From: Kosakonia sacchari
Lineage (GTDB): Bacteria; Pseudomonadota; Gammaproteobacteria; Enterobacterales; Enterobacteriaceae
NCBI GenBank assembly: GCA_900109485.1
Contig: FOAY01000001.1
Coordinates: 231,914 to 295,913 of the forward strand
Length of the DNA stretch: 64,000 nucleotides
Reading direction: 5' to 3'
This document shows, one piece after another, positions 35,653 through 43,965 of the stretch (positions within the stretch are counted from its first letter, which is position 1; each line of letters starts with the position of its first letter). Made by a program: the position numbers and the translations under genes. A model generated the notes under the pieces. The model did not search any database. It saw only the letters and a program-made list of their open reading frames with translations, and was not told where the DNA came from.

Positions 35653-37759
35653 TGTTAACCTCTTCCTGCTTTTTCGCGACGACCTTCATCTGGCTGTTAA
35701 AACCGCCCGCCATTTTTTTGCGGCCGAAAAACAGCTCAAACACGCACTGCAAAATCCCCAGAAAGGAAGCGAGTGGGCGATCCGGCGCATGCGGCGGACG
35801 ATACCAGGCATCGGCGCGGGACAGCACCACGCGTACCAGCTTGCGGCGCTCGCTCAGCGGCAGCGTGTCAAACTCCAGACGAATATCGCCGACGCCGGTA
35901 CCCGCTGAGAGAATAGGCACATGGGCAATCTCACCGCCCAGACCCAGTTCGATATGGACCGGGGTTTTGCTGCTCAGATCTTCCCCTTTCACCAGCGCCA
36001 CGCGCGCGCCGCCCATCGAGATATCAAAGGTGCGGGTCTGCATTTGCGAGCCGTCGGAAAAGAGCACGGTCACCGGCAGGCGGGCGTAAATACGGATGGT
36101 TTTGCGGATCTGCTTGGTCTCTTTCGCCACGGCAATCGAGGCCAGCAAAATGATGGTACTGAAAGTGCCCCACGCAATATTGAACAGAATGACGCGCGGG
36201 TCGATCCCGGCGTAGTCGTGCATAAAGTAGCGCACGCCTACCCAGATCATGCTGCCGACCATCAGCAGCGTGGTGATGATCAGCGGGCGCACGGTGTGCG
36301 CGTCGAAGTAGTCGCGGTCCGTCAGATCGCCTTTGTCGGTTACGTTGAATTTCCCCAGCCGCGGTGAAATCAGGCTTAGCAGCGTCGGCAGGATCAGGTG
36401 GAATGCCATCACCGTTTCGTAGATTTCGCCCCAGAACGCGTAACGATAACGCCCGGTGATGCGCGAGTTCACCATGGTGGAGAGCACCAGGTGCGGCAGC
36501 ACGTAGGCGAAAATCAGCGTCGCAGATGACGAGATAATGTTGAGGTTGAACAACATAAACACCAGCGGCGAGGTGAGGAACACCACGCGCGGCAGGCCAT
36601 ACTGGAAGTGCAGCATCGCATTGAGATAACAAATGCGCTGGGTCAGCTTCAGGCCGCGCCCGAGCAGCGGGTTATCAATACGGAAAATCTGCGTCATGCC
36701 GCGCGCCCAGCGAATACGCTGGTTCACATGCAGCGCCAGCCGTTCGGTTGCCAGCCCGGCCGCCAGCGGAATATCGAGGAATGCCGTGTTCCAGCCGCGA
36801 CGCTGTAATTTCAGCGCGGTGTGGGCATCTTCGGTCACCGTTTCTACCGCAAAACCGCCCACTTCATTTAACGCGCTGCGACGGATCACCGCGCAGGAGC
36901 CGCAGAAGAAGGTGGCATTCCAGTTGTCGTTGCCTTGTTGTACCGGGCCGTAGAACAGCGCCCCTTCGTGCGGAACGCGTTTTGCTGCCGTCAGGTTGCG
37001 TTCAAACGGATCGAGCGAGTAGAAGTGGTGCGGCGTCTGGATTAGCGCCAGTTTTTCATCGCGGAAAAACTCGCCGACGGTGGCCTGCAAAAAGACGCGG
37101 GTGGCAACGTGGTCGCAGTCGAACACGCAAATCAGCTCACCCTGGGTGAGGGTCATGGCGTGGTTCAGGTTGCCCGCCTTCGCGTGGCTGTTATCCGGGC
37201 GGATGATGTAATGGACGCCCGCTTCGGCGGCGAAATCGCGGAATTCATCGCGTTTGCCATCGTCAAGAATATAGACTTTGACTTTGTCCTGCGGATATTC
37301 AATACACTGCGCCGCCAGCACGGTATCGCGCACGACATCGAGACTTTCATTATATGACGGCACATAAATATCAACCGTCGGCCAGGTCGATTTATCCGGC
37401 GGTAATGGCGCAATAGGGCGTTCTAATGGCCAGGCCATTTGAATATAACCGAGCAACAGAATCGTCCACGAATATATTTCTGCCGCGAACAGCAAGCTGC
37501 CGAGCAACATTTCCAGCGTTGAATCGAAATGCAACGTTGTGGTGGCACGCCACCAGATATAGCGCGTGGACATCAGTACCGAGAGTGTCAGCATCGCTAA
37601 CACTGCTTTTTTTCCTTTCACCCGCCCAAGAATTAATACGGCAGCCATCACGCTCAGGCCAAAGAGGTATTGTTTATCGCTGTTCATCGGCGTGATGACC
37701 ACCAGCAGCGATAATAAAAGTAGTACCAGCGTGAAAATAAATCTGATGATTTTTTTCAT
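35642..37759 (-). CDS. bcsA: Cellulose synthase catalytic subunit BcsA with PilZ domain
   Basis: The inner-membrane family 2 glycosyltransferase polymerises UDP-glucose. Visible motifs are VYILDDGKRDEF, DCDH (DxD), VTEDAHTALKL (TED, catalytic base) and QRIRWARG (Q-x-x-R-W), flanked by about eight membrane spans. The C-terminal PilZ domain has RIYAR (RxxxR) and DISMGG (D/NxSxxG), the c-di-GMP binding residues. The ATG at 37759 opens with a Lys-Lys-Ile-Ile start but has a weak ribosome site. A GTG at 37801 preceded by GGA would add 14 residues and is the alternative. Confidence 0.96.
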   Translation of the reverse strand: MKKIIRFIFTLVLLLLSLLVVITPMNSDKQYLFGLSVMAAVLILGRVKGKKAVLAMLTLSVLMSTRYIWWRATTTLHFDSTLEMLLGSLLFAAEIYSWTILLLGYIQMAWPLERPIAPLPPDKSTWPTVDIYVPSYNESLDVVRDTVLAAQCIEYPQDKVKVYILDDGKRDEFRDFAAEAGVHYIIRPDNSHAKAGNLNHAMTLTQGELICVFDCDHVATRVFLQATVGEFFRDEKLALIQTPHHFYSLDPFERNLTAAKRVPHEGALFYGPVQQGNDNWNATFFCGSCAVIRRSALNEVGGFAVETVTEDAHTALKLQRRGWNTAFLDIPLAAGLATERLALHVNQRIRWARGMTQIFRIDNPLLGRGLKLTQRICYLNAMLHFQYGLPRVVFLTSPLVFMLFNLNIISSSATLIFAYVLPHLVLSTMVNSRITGRYRYAFWGEIYETVMAFHLILPTLLSLISPRLGKFNVTDKGDLTDRDYFDAHTVRPLIITTLLMVGSMIWVGVRYFMHDYAGIDPRVILFNIAWGTFSTIILLASIAVAKETKQIRKTIRIYARLPVTVLFSDGSQMQTRTFDISMGGARVALVKGEDLSSKTPVHIELGLGGEIAHVPILSAGTGVGDIRLEFDTLPLSERRKLVRVVLSRADAWYRPPHAPDRPLASFLGILQCVFELFFGRKKMAGGFNSQMKVVAKKQEEVNNAL

Positions 37760-37942
37760 GTTTATAATCTTGCACAGAATAGAATAAAGGCAGACCGGCA
37801 CAAAACTGTTCCGGTGACCTGTTAAAATTCACAACCTGGCCGACTCACCTTTGTTGCGCGAAAAATAGCGCCATTATTGGCTGGCAGGACGATGATAAAT
37901 CGTGCTTTATTATTGCCACACGGCGATTTCACCTGTTGGCAT

Positions 37943-38335
37943 TTATTTACCAATGACCGTAAATAACATATCCAGACGAACAGGATTGCGTTCGCGAATT
38001 TCAACTTCAGCCGGGCGACTGATGGCCGCAACGCTGTCCAGAATACCGCCAGCCGGTGTCGCGAAGGCTTCCGGCGCGGCAACGGGTACCGGTTTGCTTT
38101 TCGGCCAGGAGAGGGTGTTAGCCGGAATGCCCGCCGGAGCGCTGACATGGCTGGTATCCTTACGGTTTGCAGCCGGGCTGACGGCAACCGTCGGTTCCTG
38201 CACTTCATTGCTGATGCCGGGGGCTACTGCTGTTGTGGTTACTGCTTGCATTGTTTCACCATCTTCAGTCATTTCCTGGAAAGAAACACCGGACATTTTC
38301 AGTTTTTCAGCCAAAGAACCTAAATCATCGTACAT
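37943..38335 (-). CDS. bcsO: BcsO-like proline/alanine-rich cellulose biosynthesis protein
   Basis: The 130-residue product begins MYDDLGSLAEKLKMSGVSFQ, like the N-termini of BcsO proteins of type I bcs loci. It continues with a low-complexity stretch rich in Pro, Ala, Val and Thr and a short basic, then hydrophobic C-terminus. It is the first gene before bcsA on the same strand, the position of bcsO in other enterobacterial type I loci. BcsO is thought to help intracellular organisation of the synthase, but its function is poorly known. CAGG lies eight bases before the ATG. Family assignment is by resemblance and position only. Confidence 0.65.
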   Translation of the reverse strand: MYDDLGSLAEKLKMSGVSFQEMTEDGETMQAVTTTAVAPGISNEVQEPTVAVSPAANRKDTSHVSAPAGIPANTLSWPKSKPVPVAAPEAFATPAGGILDSVAAISRPAEVEIRERNPVRLDMLFTVIGK

Positions 38336-38896
38336 AGTGTTTGCCTGACCCCGATGTGTTGAATACGAACTATAATAAGCAATACGCCTTCTCTATTACC
38401 GTGCGATTGTGCAGGGCGCTAAAGCTAAATAGACGGCGTCAATAAAAACTCCCGTCTTGCGCTTTAAATGAGAATTTCCTTATATACTGTCGGCGGCGGT
38501 CAGTTAAGGTCAAGTGACGTTATCGATAAATGGCAATGAACTTATTTAATGCATCTATAAATAACACCTTTATTTATAACTGCATCGTGAAGCAAACCCA
38601 GTCTGCATGGGCATTATCGCCAGCATAGAGGAAAAAATTATCGCTGTGCGGAGAGTCAGTCTTTTAATTAATAATTACGAAAAGTTGCAATCTTCATTAT
38701 TTATCCATAATCCTCCTTTTTTTAATCATTTGTTATTTATCGTCCGTATGCGTTTTTTCTTTAACGATAAATTGCATTGTATATATTGAGTTTGTCTATA
38801 AATAACGTTCTCTATTAATATTGCGGTTGGTTGATATTGAACCTGGTTATTTTTTCAATTAGGATGTCGACGAACTCTTCTTTAAGAAAAAAGATT
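38336..38896. promoter_or_regulatory. Divergent control region between the bcs locus and the phosphodiesterase gene
   Basis: This 560-base AT-rich region must hold promoters for bcsO-A-B-C-D on the minus strand and for the EAL gene on the plus strand. I saw no clear operator. A 60-codon plus-strand frame (38607-38789) has no recognisable features and is not called. Confidence 0.5.
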
Positions 38897-40552
38897 ATGC
38901 ATTCTGAAAATGATATTTTCGGCTCTGATAATATGCTTGCCGCACTCGAAAATGTTCACGATGCTGTCGTACTACTGGATAGTATGGAAACCGTGTTTTT
39001 CTTTAATCATGCGGCGGAGAAATTATGGGGCTATCCGCGAATTTCTGTGCTGGGGTGTAAAGCCTCCGCGATTCCGTTGTTCGGCTCACTCGATGTGATG
39101 CCGACGGGCACCGAAAGTGAGCGTGCGTTAACGGTGATCTCCGCTACCGGTGAAGAGACATCGCTGGCCGCGACCATTAGCTATGAAGGTAGCGGCAACA
39201 TCGGTTCTCCCTGCCGCATTGTCGTGCACATCGATCAGGAACGCGTCACAAAGCTCTCGACATTTGACCGGCTTACCGGGCTGCCGAATCGTGGCGCGCT
39301 GCACCAGTATATTGATCAGACGCTGGCCAGCAGCGTGTGCGATCGCGCGGCGTTTTTCTTCCTCGATCTCGATCATTTTAAAGACGTCAATGATGCGCTG
39401 GGCTACGCCGCAGGGGATAACGTGCTGGTGGCGATTGCGCAACGTCTGATGACGGAGTTCTCCCGCCAGGGGTTTGTCAGCCACGCCGACAGCGATGCAT
39501 TTGTGCTGGTGATCCCGGATTGCGATTACACCCGCGCCACCAGCATTGCGCAGAAGATCCAGGCGCTGTTCCGTATGCCGTTTAATGTTGCCGATCTGGC
39601 GCTGAATGTGACGGTCAGCACCGGTATCAGCCTGTACCCGGATCACGGCGTTTCGCGCGATGGCTTGATCAAACATGCCAACCACGCTTCGCATCTGGCG
39701 AAGGCGGCGGCGTCCGGCGGTTACCTGTTCTTCAGCACCGAGATGAATCAGGTCGATCAGGAACGTTTAAAACTGGCGGCGGCACTGAAGCTCGCCATCG
39801 CCAGCAATTTGCTGCATTTGCACTATCAACCGCAAATATGGCTGAAGAATGGTGAGCTTTATGGTGTGGAAGCGCTGGCGCGCTGGACCGATCCGGTACT
39901 GGGTGATGTTCCCCCAGGAAAATTCATCACCCTGGCCGAAGAGACCGGCGAGATTGAAGCCATTGGTCGCTGGACACTCCATGAAGCTTGCCGCCAGATG
40001 GCGGAATGGCGCAGTAACGGCATTCATGTGCCGGTGGTATCGGTAAATCTTTCGCCGATCAACTTTTATAACAGCAGCCTGCCGCATTACATCTCTTATC
40101 TGCTCCGGCAATACCGCATTCCGTCAAGCTGCCTGACCATTGAGATCACCGAAGGGGTTATGATGGACAAACGCCCGGAAACGATGGAAGTGATCTGCGC
40201 GGTGCGCGAGCTGGGCGTCGGGCTGTCGATGGACGATTTTGGCACCGGCTTCTCCTGCCTGTCGCGTCTGGCGCATTTACCGATGACGGAGCTGAAAATC
40301 GACCAGAGTTTTATGCGCGATCTCAGCGAAGGCAGCAAAATGAAAGCCATCGCCACTACGGTGGTGAAAATCGGCCAAAGTCTGCATCAGACCGTGGTTG
40401 CCGAAGGGGTGGAAACCGAGCAGCAGCGTAATCAACTGCGCGATTTGCAGTGTGACATTGCCCAGGGCTATCTCTACTCCCGCGCCCTGAATGCTTCTGC
40501 GCTGGCGGGGTGGGTGCAAAGCCGGTTACAGCCCGAAATGCGTTATGAGTGA
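38897..40552 (+). CDS. PAS-GGDEF(degenerate)-EAL c-di-GMP phosphodiesterase
   Basis: The product (about 551 residues) has a PAS domain (residues 10-120), a GGDEF domain whose signature has decayed to ADSDAF, and a complete EAL domain. The EAL domain shows EALAR, the NLS metal site, EITEG, DDFGTGFS, KIDQSFM and EGVET, so hydrolysis of c-di-GMP to pGpG should be active while cyclase activity is lost. It is divergent from bcsO-bcsA and probably opposes the cyclases at 28153 and 41463 in controlling cellulose. Possible starts are the ATG at 38897 (chosen), the ATG at 38864 and a TTG at 38831. None has a strong ribosome site. Confidence 0.9.
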   Translation: MHSENDIFGSDNMLAALENVHDAVVLLDSMETVFFFNHAAEKLWGYPRISVLGCKASAIPLFGSLDVMPTGTESERALTVISATGEETSLAATISYEGSGNIGSPCRIVVHIDQERVTKLSTFDRLTGLPNRGALHQYIDQTLASSVCDRAAFFFLDLDHFKDVNDALGYAAGDNVLVAIAQRLMTEFSRQGFVSHADSDAFVLVIPDCDYTRATSIAQKIQALFRMPFNVADLALNVTVSTGISLYPDHGVSRDGLIKHANHASHLAKAAASGGYLFFSTEMNQVDQERLKLAAALKLAIASNLLHLHYQPQIWLKNGELYGVEALARWTDPVLGDVPPGKFITLAEETGEIEAIGRWTLHEACRQMAEWRSNGIHVPVVSVNLSPINFYNSSLPHYISYLLRQYRIPSSCLTIEITEGVMMDKRPETMEVICAVRELGVGLSMDDFGTGFSCLSRLAHLPMTELKIDQSFMRDLSEGSKMKAIATTVVKIGQSLHQTVVAEGVETEQQRNQLRDLQCDIAQGYLYSRALNASALAGWVQSRLQPEMRYE

Positions 40553-40575
40553 AATCGCAAGGTAGCAGTGGCCCA

Positions 40576-40645
40576 GGCCTGAAAGGAATATCAGGCCGGA
40601 ATAACCCCCGGTGCGCGTCCAGTGCCGGGGGATTATTTTATTTCT
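40576..40645 (+). terminator. Two tandem hairpins after the phosphodiesterase gene
   Basis: The first pairs GGCCTGA (40576-40582) with TCAGGCC (40591-40597). The second pairs CCCCCGG (40605-40611) with CCGGGGG (40625-40631) and is followed by ATTATTTTATTTC, a good rho-independent terminator. Confidence 0.8.
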
Positions 40646-40670
40646 TTTCTTGATAATATTATCCTGCCGC

Positions 40671-40796
40671 CTAGCTGAAGAATTTCAGTGCCACCAGAAA
40701 TAAGCAGAAAAATAACATTCCCCATGACATTTGACGATGCGCTTGCCGTGCAGGATTGGTACTGGTGGTTTTATTTTTGCTCGTGTCGATGTCCAT
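40671..40796 (-). CDS. Candidate 41-residue single-span membrane protein
   Basis: The frame encodes a polar, Lys/Thr-rich N-terminal half (MDIDTSKNKTTSTNPARQAH), then one clear membrane span (WGMLFFCLFLVALKFF, residues 25-40) and stops. This shape is typical of small regulatory membrane proteins of enterobacteria. I do not recognise the family. The ribosome site is weak, which lowers confidence. It lies between the phosphodiesterase and second cyclase genes, antisense to both. A 12-bp palindrome, GATAATATTATC, is at 40652-40663 just past its stop. Confidence 0.45.
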   Translation of the reverse strand: MDIDTSKNKTTSTNPARQAHRQMSWGMLFFCLFLVALKFFS

Positions 40797-41180
40797 AATG
40801 AAATATTACCCAGGTCGATAATAAACCGATGCCAGCCCTTACCGGGCGGGCATGTATGAAAAACGATGAACGATGGCGCGCCAGCAGGCTGGGCGTCATT
40901 TTTTGTTTTATAGATGATGTTTATTAATTCACTTGTATATATAGAAATACCATTCACTGATATTTCTTTGGCGACTATACTTAATAAGTGAAGAAAAATT
41001 ATCTTACCTGTAAAAAATGAAAATTCCACGCGTAAATTTAGCTTTGGGATAATTAATTTATAGTGATAGCTACTTTCTATTATTCAGCGTTAATAACGGT
41101 GATTGCATAAATAAATACCGCCTGCGGCGAATACGGAGCGGCGATAACGAAAAAGCCTGACGCAATGTTGCGCAACGAAG
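40797..41180. other. Non-coding AT-rich stretch between two small candidate genes
   Basis: I see no gene or strong structure apart from the perfect palindrome GTTGCGCAAC (41167-41176), just past the stop of the small frame at 41181 and followed on the minus strand by a short T-run further on. Confidence 0.4.
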
Positions 41181-41300
41181 CTATGATGGCTGCTCTTGAT
41201 GGATGACGGCGCAGGTACGGTCGCAATAGACCCGCAGGATCGGGGTGCGCCGCCAGCCATTACGCAAATACGTGCGAATCTGATTCACTTTCTTATGCAT
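41181..41300 (-). CDS. Candidate 39-residue basic small protein
   Basis: The frame encodes MHKKVNQIRTYLRNGWRRTP followed by ILRVYCDRTCAVIHQEQPS. It is strongly basic in its first two thirds and has a CxxxC pair. Its composition and non-repetitive sequence look like a real small protein rather than chance, but the ribosome site is poor and I do not recognise the family. It is antisense to the leader of the second cyclase gene. Confidence 0.35.
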   Translation of the reverse strand: MHKKVNQIRTYLRNGWRRTPILRVYCDRTCAVIHQEQPS

Positions 41301-41462
41301 AGTCGGCAGTTTATGTATTACAGGTAGTTATATTATGGTGGCTCTCTTGCGACCTGTGCGCATTCTGGCAGGGTGAATATCAGGACGCAGGGATCGGCGA
41401 GAAACGCTATCTCGCTCACCAAAGAATCGTTAAGCGCATAGCGGGTCATGCGGAACAAGATC

Positions 41463-42782
41463 ATGAATAATGAAAAAAAAGTTGATCACCAGGATGAAGA
41501 TACCGGACACCTCTTCGAACTGCTGAACAATAATTCAGACTGGGTTTGGGAAGTGGATGCGCAGGGACGTTATACCTGGTCTTCCGAGGTGGTCACGGAG
41601 CTGCTTGGCGTGTCGCCGAAAGAGGTCATTGGCAAAACGCCCTTCGATTTTATGCCGCCGGGGGAAGCCGAACGCGTGGCAGGCGCGTTTGGTGCGATCG
41701 TAATGGAAAAGCGGGCTTTTTCCGGCCTGGTAAACCGTAACCAGCGTGCAGATGGCAGCATTGTGGTGCTTGAGACCAGCGGCGTTCCGCTGTTTGATGA
41801 GCAGGGCGAACTGCGCGGTTATCGCGGCATCGATCGCAATATCTCCAACCTTGGCGAGCGGGTTCTGCAACTGGAAACCATCTACGAAACCACGCCGGTG
41901 GCGCTGTGCATGATCGATCGCCAGGGGCGAATGGTGATGTCCAACAAAGCGATGGCGAAGCTGTTAGGGGACACGGTGCCGCAGGGTTTTGAAAGCCATG
42001 TTCAGCAGTTGATGCCTGATTACTGGCCCTTTTTTCTCACCGATTTTACCCTTGCGGACCAGGGCGAAGAGCTGCCTTCGCGCGAACTCGGCTGGCGCGA
42101 TCGCTGCTACGATATTCAGTCGGTTCCGGTACGCGATGCGATGGATGCGGTCGTCGGTTTATCGGTGACCTGGGTGGATATCACCGAGCGTCGTCATGCA
42201 GAGCATAAGCTCGCCAGCGCGAATAAAGTGCTGCAACAATACGCCCAGATCGACCATCTGACCGGCTTGTTTAACCGTCGCTATATGGATGAGTGTCTGC
42301 TGGCGGAGATCGCCCGCGCGTTGCAGGAGGATTTTCCGCTGTCGGTTTGTCTGGCGGATATCGATTACTTCAAAAACTATAACGATAGCCAGGGACATCA
42401 GGCCGGAGATGACTGCCTGCGCATCGTTGCCAGAACCCTGACCTCATCGCAACTGCGCAGCCTCGATAATGTCAGCCGCTATGGCGGCGAAGAGTTTCTG
42501 ATTATCTTACCTGGCACCGATTTGGCGCAGGCGATGGGGATGGCTGAAGGCGTGCGCAGTCGTGTCAGCGCGCTACAGATGCCGCATGACGCCAGCCCCA
42601 TCGGCTTTATTACCGTCAGCATTGGCGTGGCGACATTGCAGGCCGGGCAGCCGGAGTGTGAGGATAAACCGCTGCATATGATTGCCAGCGGCCTGATCCA
42701 TCGGGCTGATACCGCACTCTATGCGGCGAAAAGACAGGGACGCAACCAGGTCGTTTCCGCGCGGGATACCTCTTCCAGCTAA
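41463..42782 (+). CDS. PAS-PAS-GGEEF diguanylate cyclase
   Basis: The 439-residue soluble protein has two PAS domains (about residues 12-125 and 135-245), then a GGDEF-type domain with active site RYGGEEFLI near residue 345. RSLD five residues before it is a canonical RxxD inhibitory site, so the enzyme should be product-inhibited, unlike the cyclase inside the bcs operon. PAS1 contains a W-rich NSDWVWEVD start. The ATG at 41463 has GGA nine bases upstream; an ATG at 41448 is the alternative. Proximity to bcs suggests a role in cellulose control. Confidence 0.92.
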   Translation: MNNEKKVDHQDEDTGHLFELLNNNSDWVWEVDAQGRYTWSSEVVTELLGVSPKEVIGKTPFDFMPPGEAERVAGAFGAIVMEKRAFSGLVNRNQRADGSIVVLETSGVPLFDEQGELRGYRGIDRNISNLGERVLQLETIYETTPVALCMIDRQGRMVMSNKAMAKLLGDTVPQGFESHVQQLMPDYWPFFLTDFTLADQGEELPSRELGWRDRCYDIQSVPVRDAMDAVVGLSVTWVDITERRHAEHKLASANKVLQQYAQIDHLTGLFNRRYMDECLLAEIARALQEDFPLSVCLADIDYFKNYNDSQGHQAGDDCLRIVARTLTSSQLRSLDNVSRYGGEEFLIILPGTDLAQAMGMAEGVRSRVSALQMPHDASPIGFITVSIGVATLQAGQPECEDKPLHMIASGLIHRADTALYAAKRQGRNQVVSARDTSSS

Positions 42783-42806
42783 AAGGGAGTTATCAGGCTC
42801 CCTTTT
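42781..42806. terminator. Bidirectional terminator between cyclase and cystathionine gamma-lyase genes
   Basis: Perfect arms AAAAGGGAG (42781-42789) and CTCCCTTTT (42798-42806) with an 8-base loop carry T-runs on both strands. It overlaps the cyclase stop codon and lies 6 bases from the stop of the opposing gene. Confidence 0.85.
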
Positions 42807-42812
42807 AACGTC

Positions 42813-43955
42813 TCAGGCCAGCGCCTGTTTCCAGTCGGCAATCAGATCTTTTTCATCTTCAATACCCACCGACAGGCGAATCAACTGTGGCGTAATGCCG
42901 TTCGCCAGCCGCTGTTCCAGCGGGATTGAGGCGTGCGTCATGCTGAATGGCTGGCTGACCAGGCTTTCAACGCCACCGAGGCTCTCGGCCAGCGTAAACA
43001 GTGTTAATTTGTTGATGATCTCCGTTGCCCGCGCATCGTCGCCTTTCACCACCACGGAAATCATGCCGCCCGGCAGCGCCATCTGCGTGCGGGCCAGTTG
43101 ATACTGCGGGTGGGATTCCAGCCACGGAAACCACACTTTTTCCACCTGCGGTTGCTGCTCCAGCCAGCGGGCAAGCGCCAGCGCGTTGCTGCTGTGGCGC
43201 TCCACGCGCAGGGAAAGCGTGCGAATGCCGCGCAGCGTCAGGAAACTGCTGAACGGATCGAGCACGCCGCCGACGGCGTTTTGCAGGTAACCGAGTTTTT
43301 CCGCCAGTTGCGGGTTATCACCGACGACCGCCAGACCGGCAACCACATCCGAATGGCCATTCAGGTATTTGGTGGCGGAGTGCACCACAATATCGAAACC
43401 CAGCTCCAGCGGGCGATGGATCACCGGCGATGCGAAGGTGTTATCCGCCACGCTCAGTACGTTGTGGCGTTTGGCGATGTCGGCGATAGCGGCCAGATCC
43501 GCCAGCTTCAACAGCGGGTTGGTGGGCGTTTCCACCCAGATCATTTTAGTCTCCGGGCGAATGGCGGCTTCCAGCCCGGCCAGATCGTCCGGTTTCACCC
43601 AGCTTACCTGCAACCCGGCGCTGCGGCGGCGCACGTTTTCAATCAGGCGATACGTGCCGCCATAGACATCATCAATCGCCACCAGATGGCTGTCTTTATC
43701 CAGCAGTTCCAGTACCGTGGAGATACTGGCGAGACCGGAGGCAAAAGCATAACCGCGTGTGCCGCCTTCCAGTTCGGCGATAGCCGTTTCCAGCGCGTGG
43801 CGCGTCGGGTTGCCGCTGCGCGAATATTCATAGCCGGTGTGCTGGCCCGGCGCAGGCTGAGCAAAAGTGGAGGTGGCATAAATCGGCGGCATTACCGCGC
43901 CGTGTTGGTCATTGAAGACGCCGCTGTGGACGCTTTGCGTTGCCAGGTTTTTCAT
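42813..43955 (-). CDS. mtcC: Cystathionine gamma-lyase/gamma-synthase family PLP enzyme
   Basis: The 380-residue Cys/Met-metabolism PLP enzyme has [11 protein letters not shown], the family block [10 protein letters not shown], and [11 protein letters not shown] with the PLP-binding Lys near residue 200. Downstream of a cystathionine beta-synthase gene, it most likely cleaves cystathionine to cysteine, as MtcC does in Klebsiella methionine-to-cysteine recycling. The ATG at 43955 has AGGA seven bases upstream, lying inside the 10-base gap and end of the preceding gene. An in-frame TTG start at 43976 is less likely. A gamma-synthase role cannot be excluded from sequence alone. Confidence 0.88.
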   Translation of the reverse strand: MKNLATQSVHSGVFNDQHGAVMPPIYATSTFAQPAPGQHTGYEYSRSGNPTRHALETAIAELEGGTRGYAFASGLASISTVLELLDKDSHLVAIDDVYGGTYRLIENVRRRSAGLQVSWVKPDDLAGLEAAIRPETKMIWVETPTNPLLKLADLAAIADIAKRHNVLSVADNTFASPVIHRPLELGFDIVVHSATKYLNGHSDVVAGLAVVGDNPQLAEKLGYLQNAVGGVLDPFSSFLTLRGIRTLSLRVERHSSNALALARWLEQQPQVEKVWFPWLESHPQYQLARTQMALPGGMISVVVKGDDARATEIINKLTLFTLAESLGGVESLVSQPFSMTHASIPLEQRLANGITPQLIRLSVGIEDEKDLIADWKQALA

Positions 43956-43965
43956 TTTATTTTCC

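Noticed and set aside
38607-38789. A 60-codon plus-strand frame in the bcs divergent region
   Set aside because: AT-rich chance frame with no ribosome site or features.
40685-41029. A 114-codon minus-strand frame overlapping the small membrane-protein candidate
   Set aside because: Its composition is erratic and it lacks a start signal. The 41-codon frame in another phase has the coherent membrane span.
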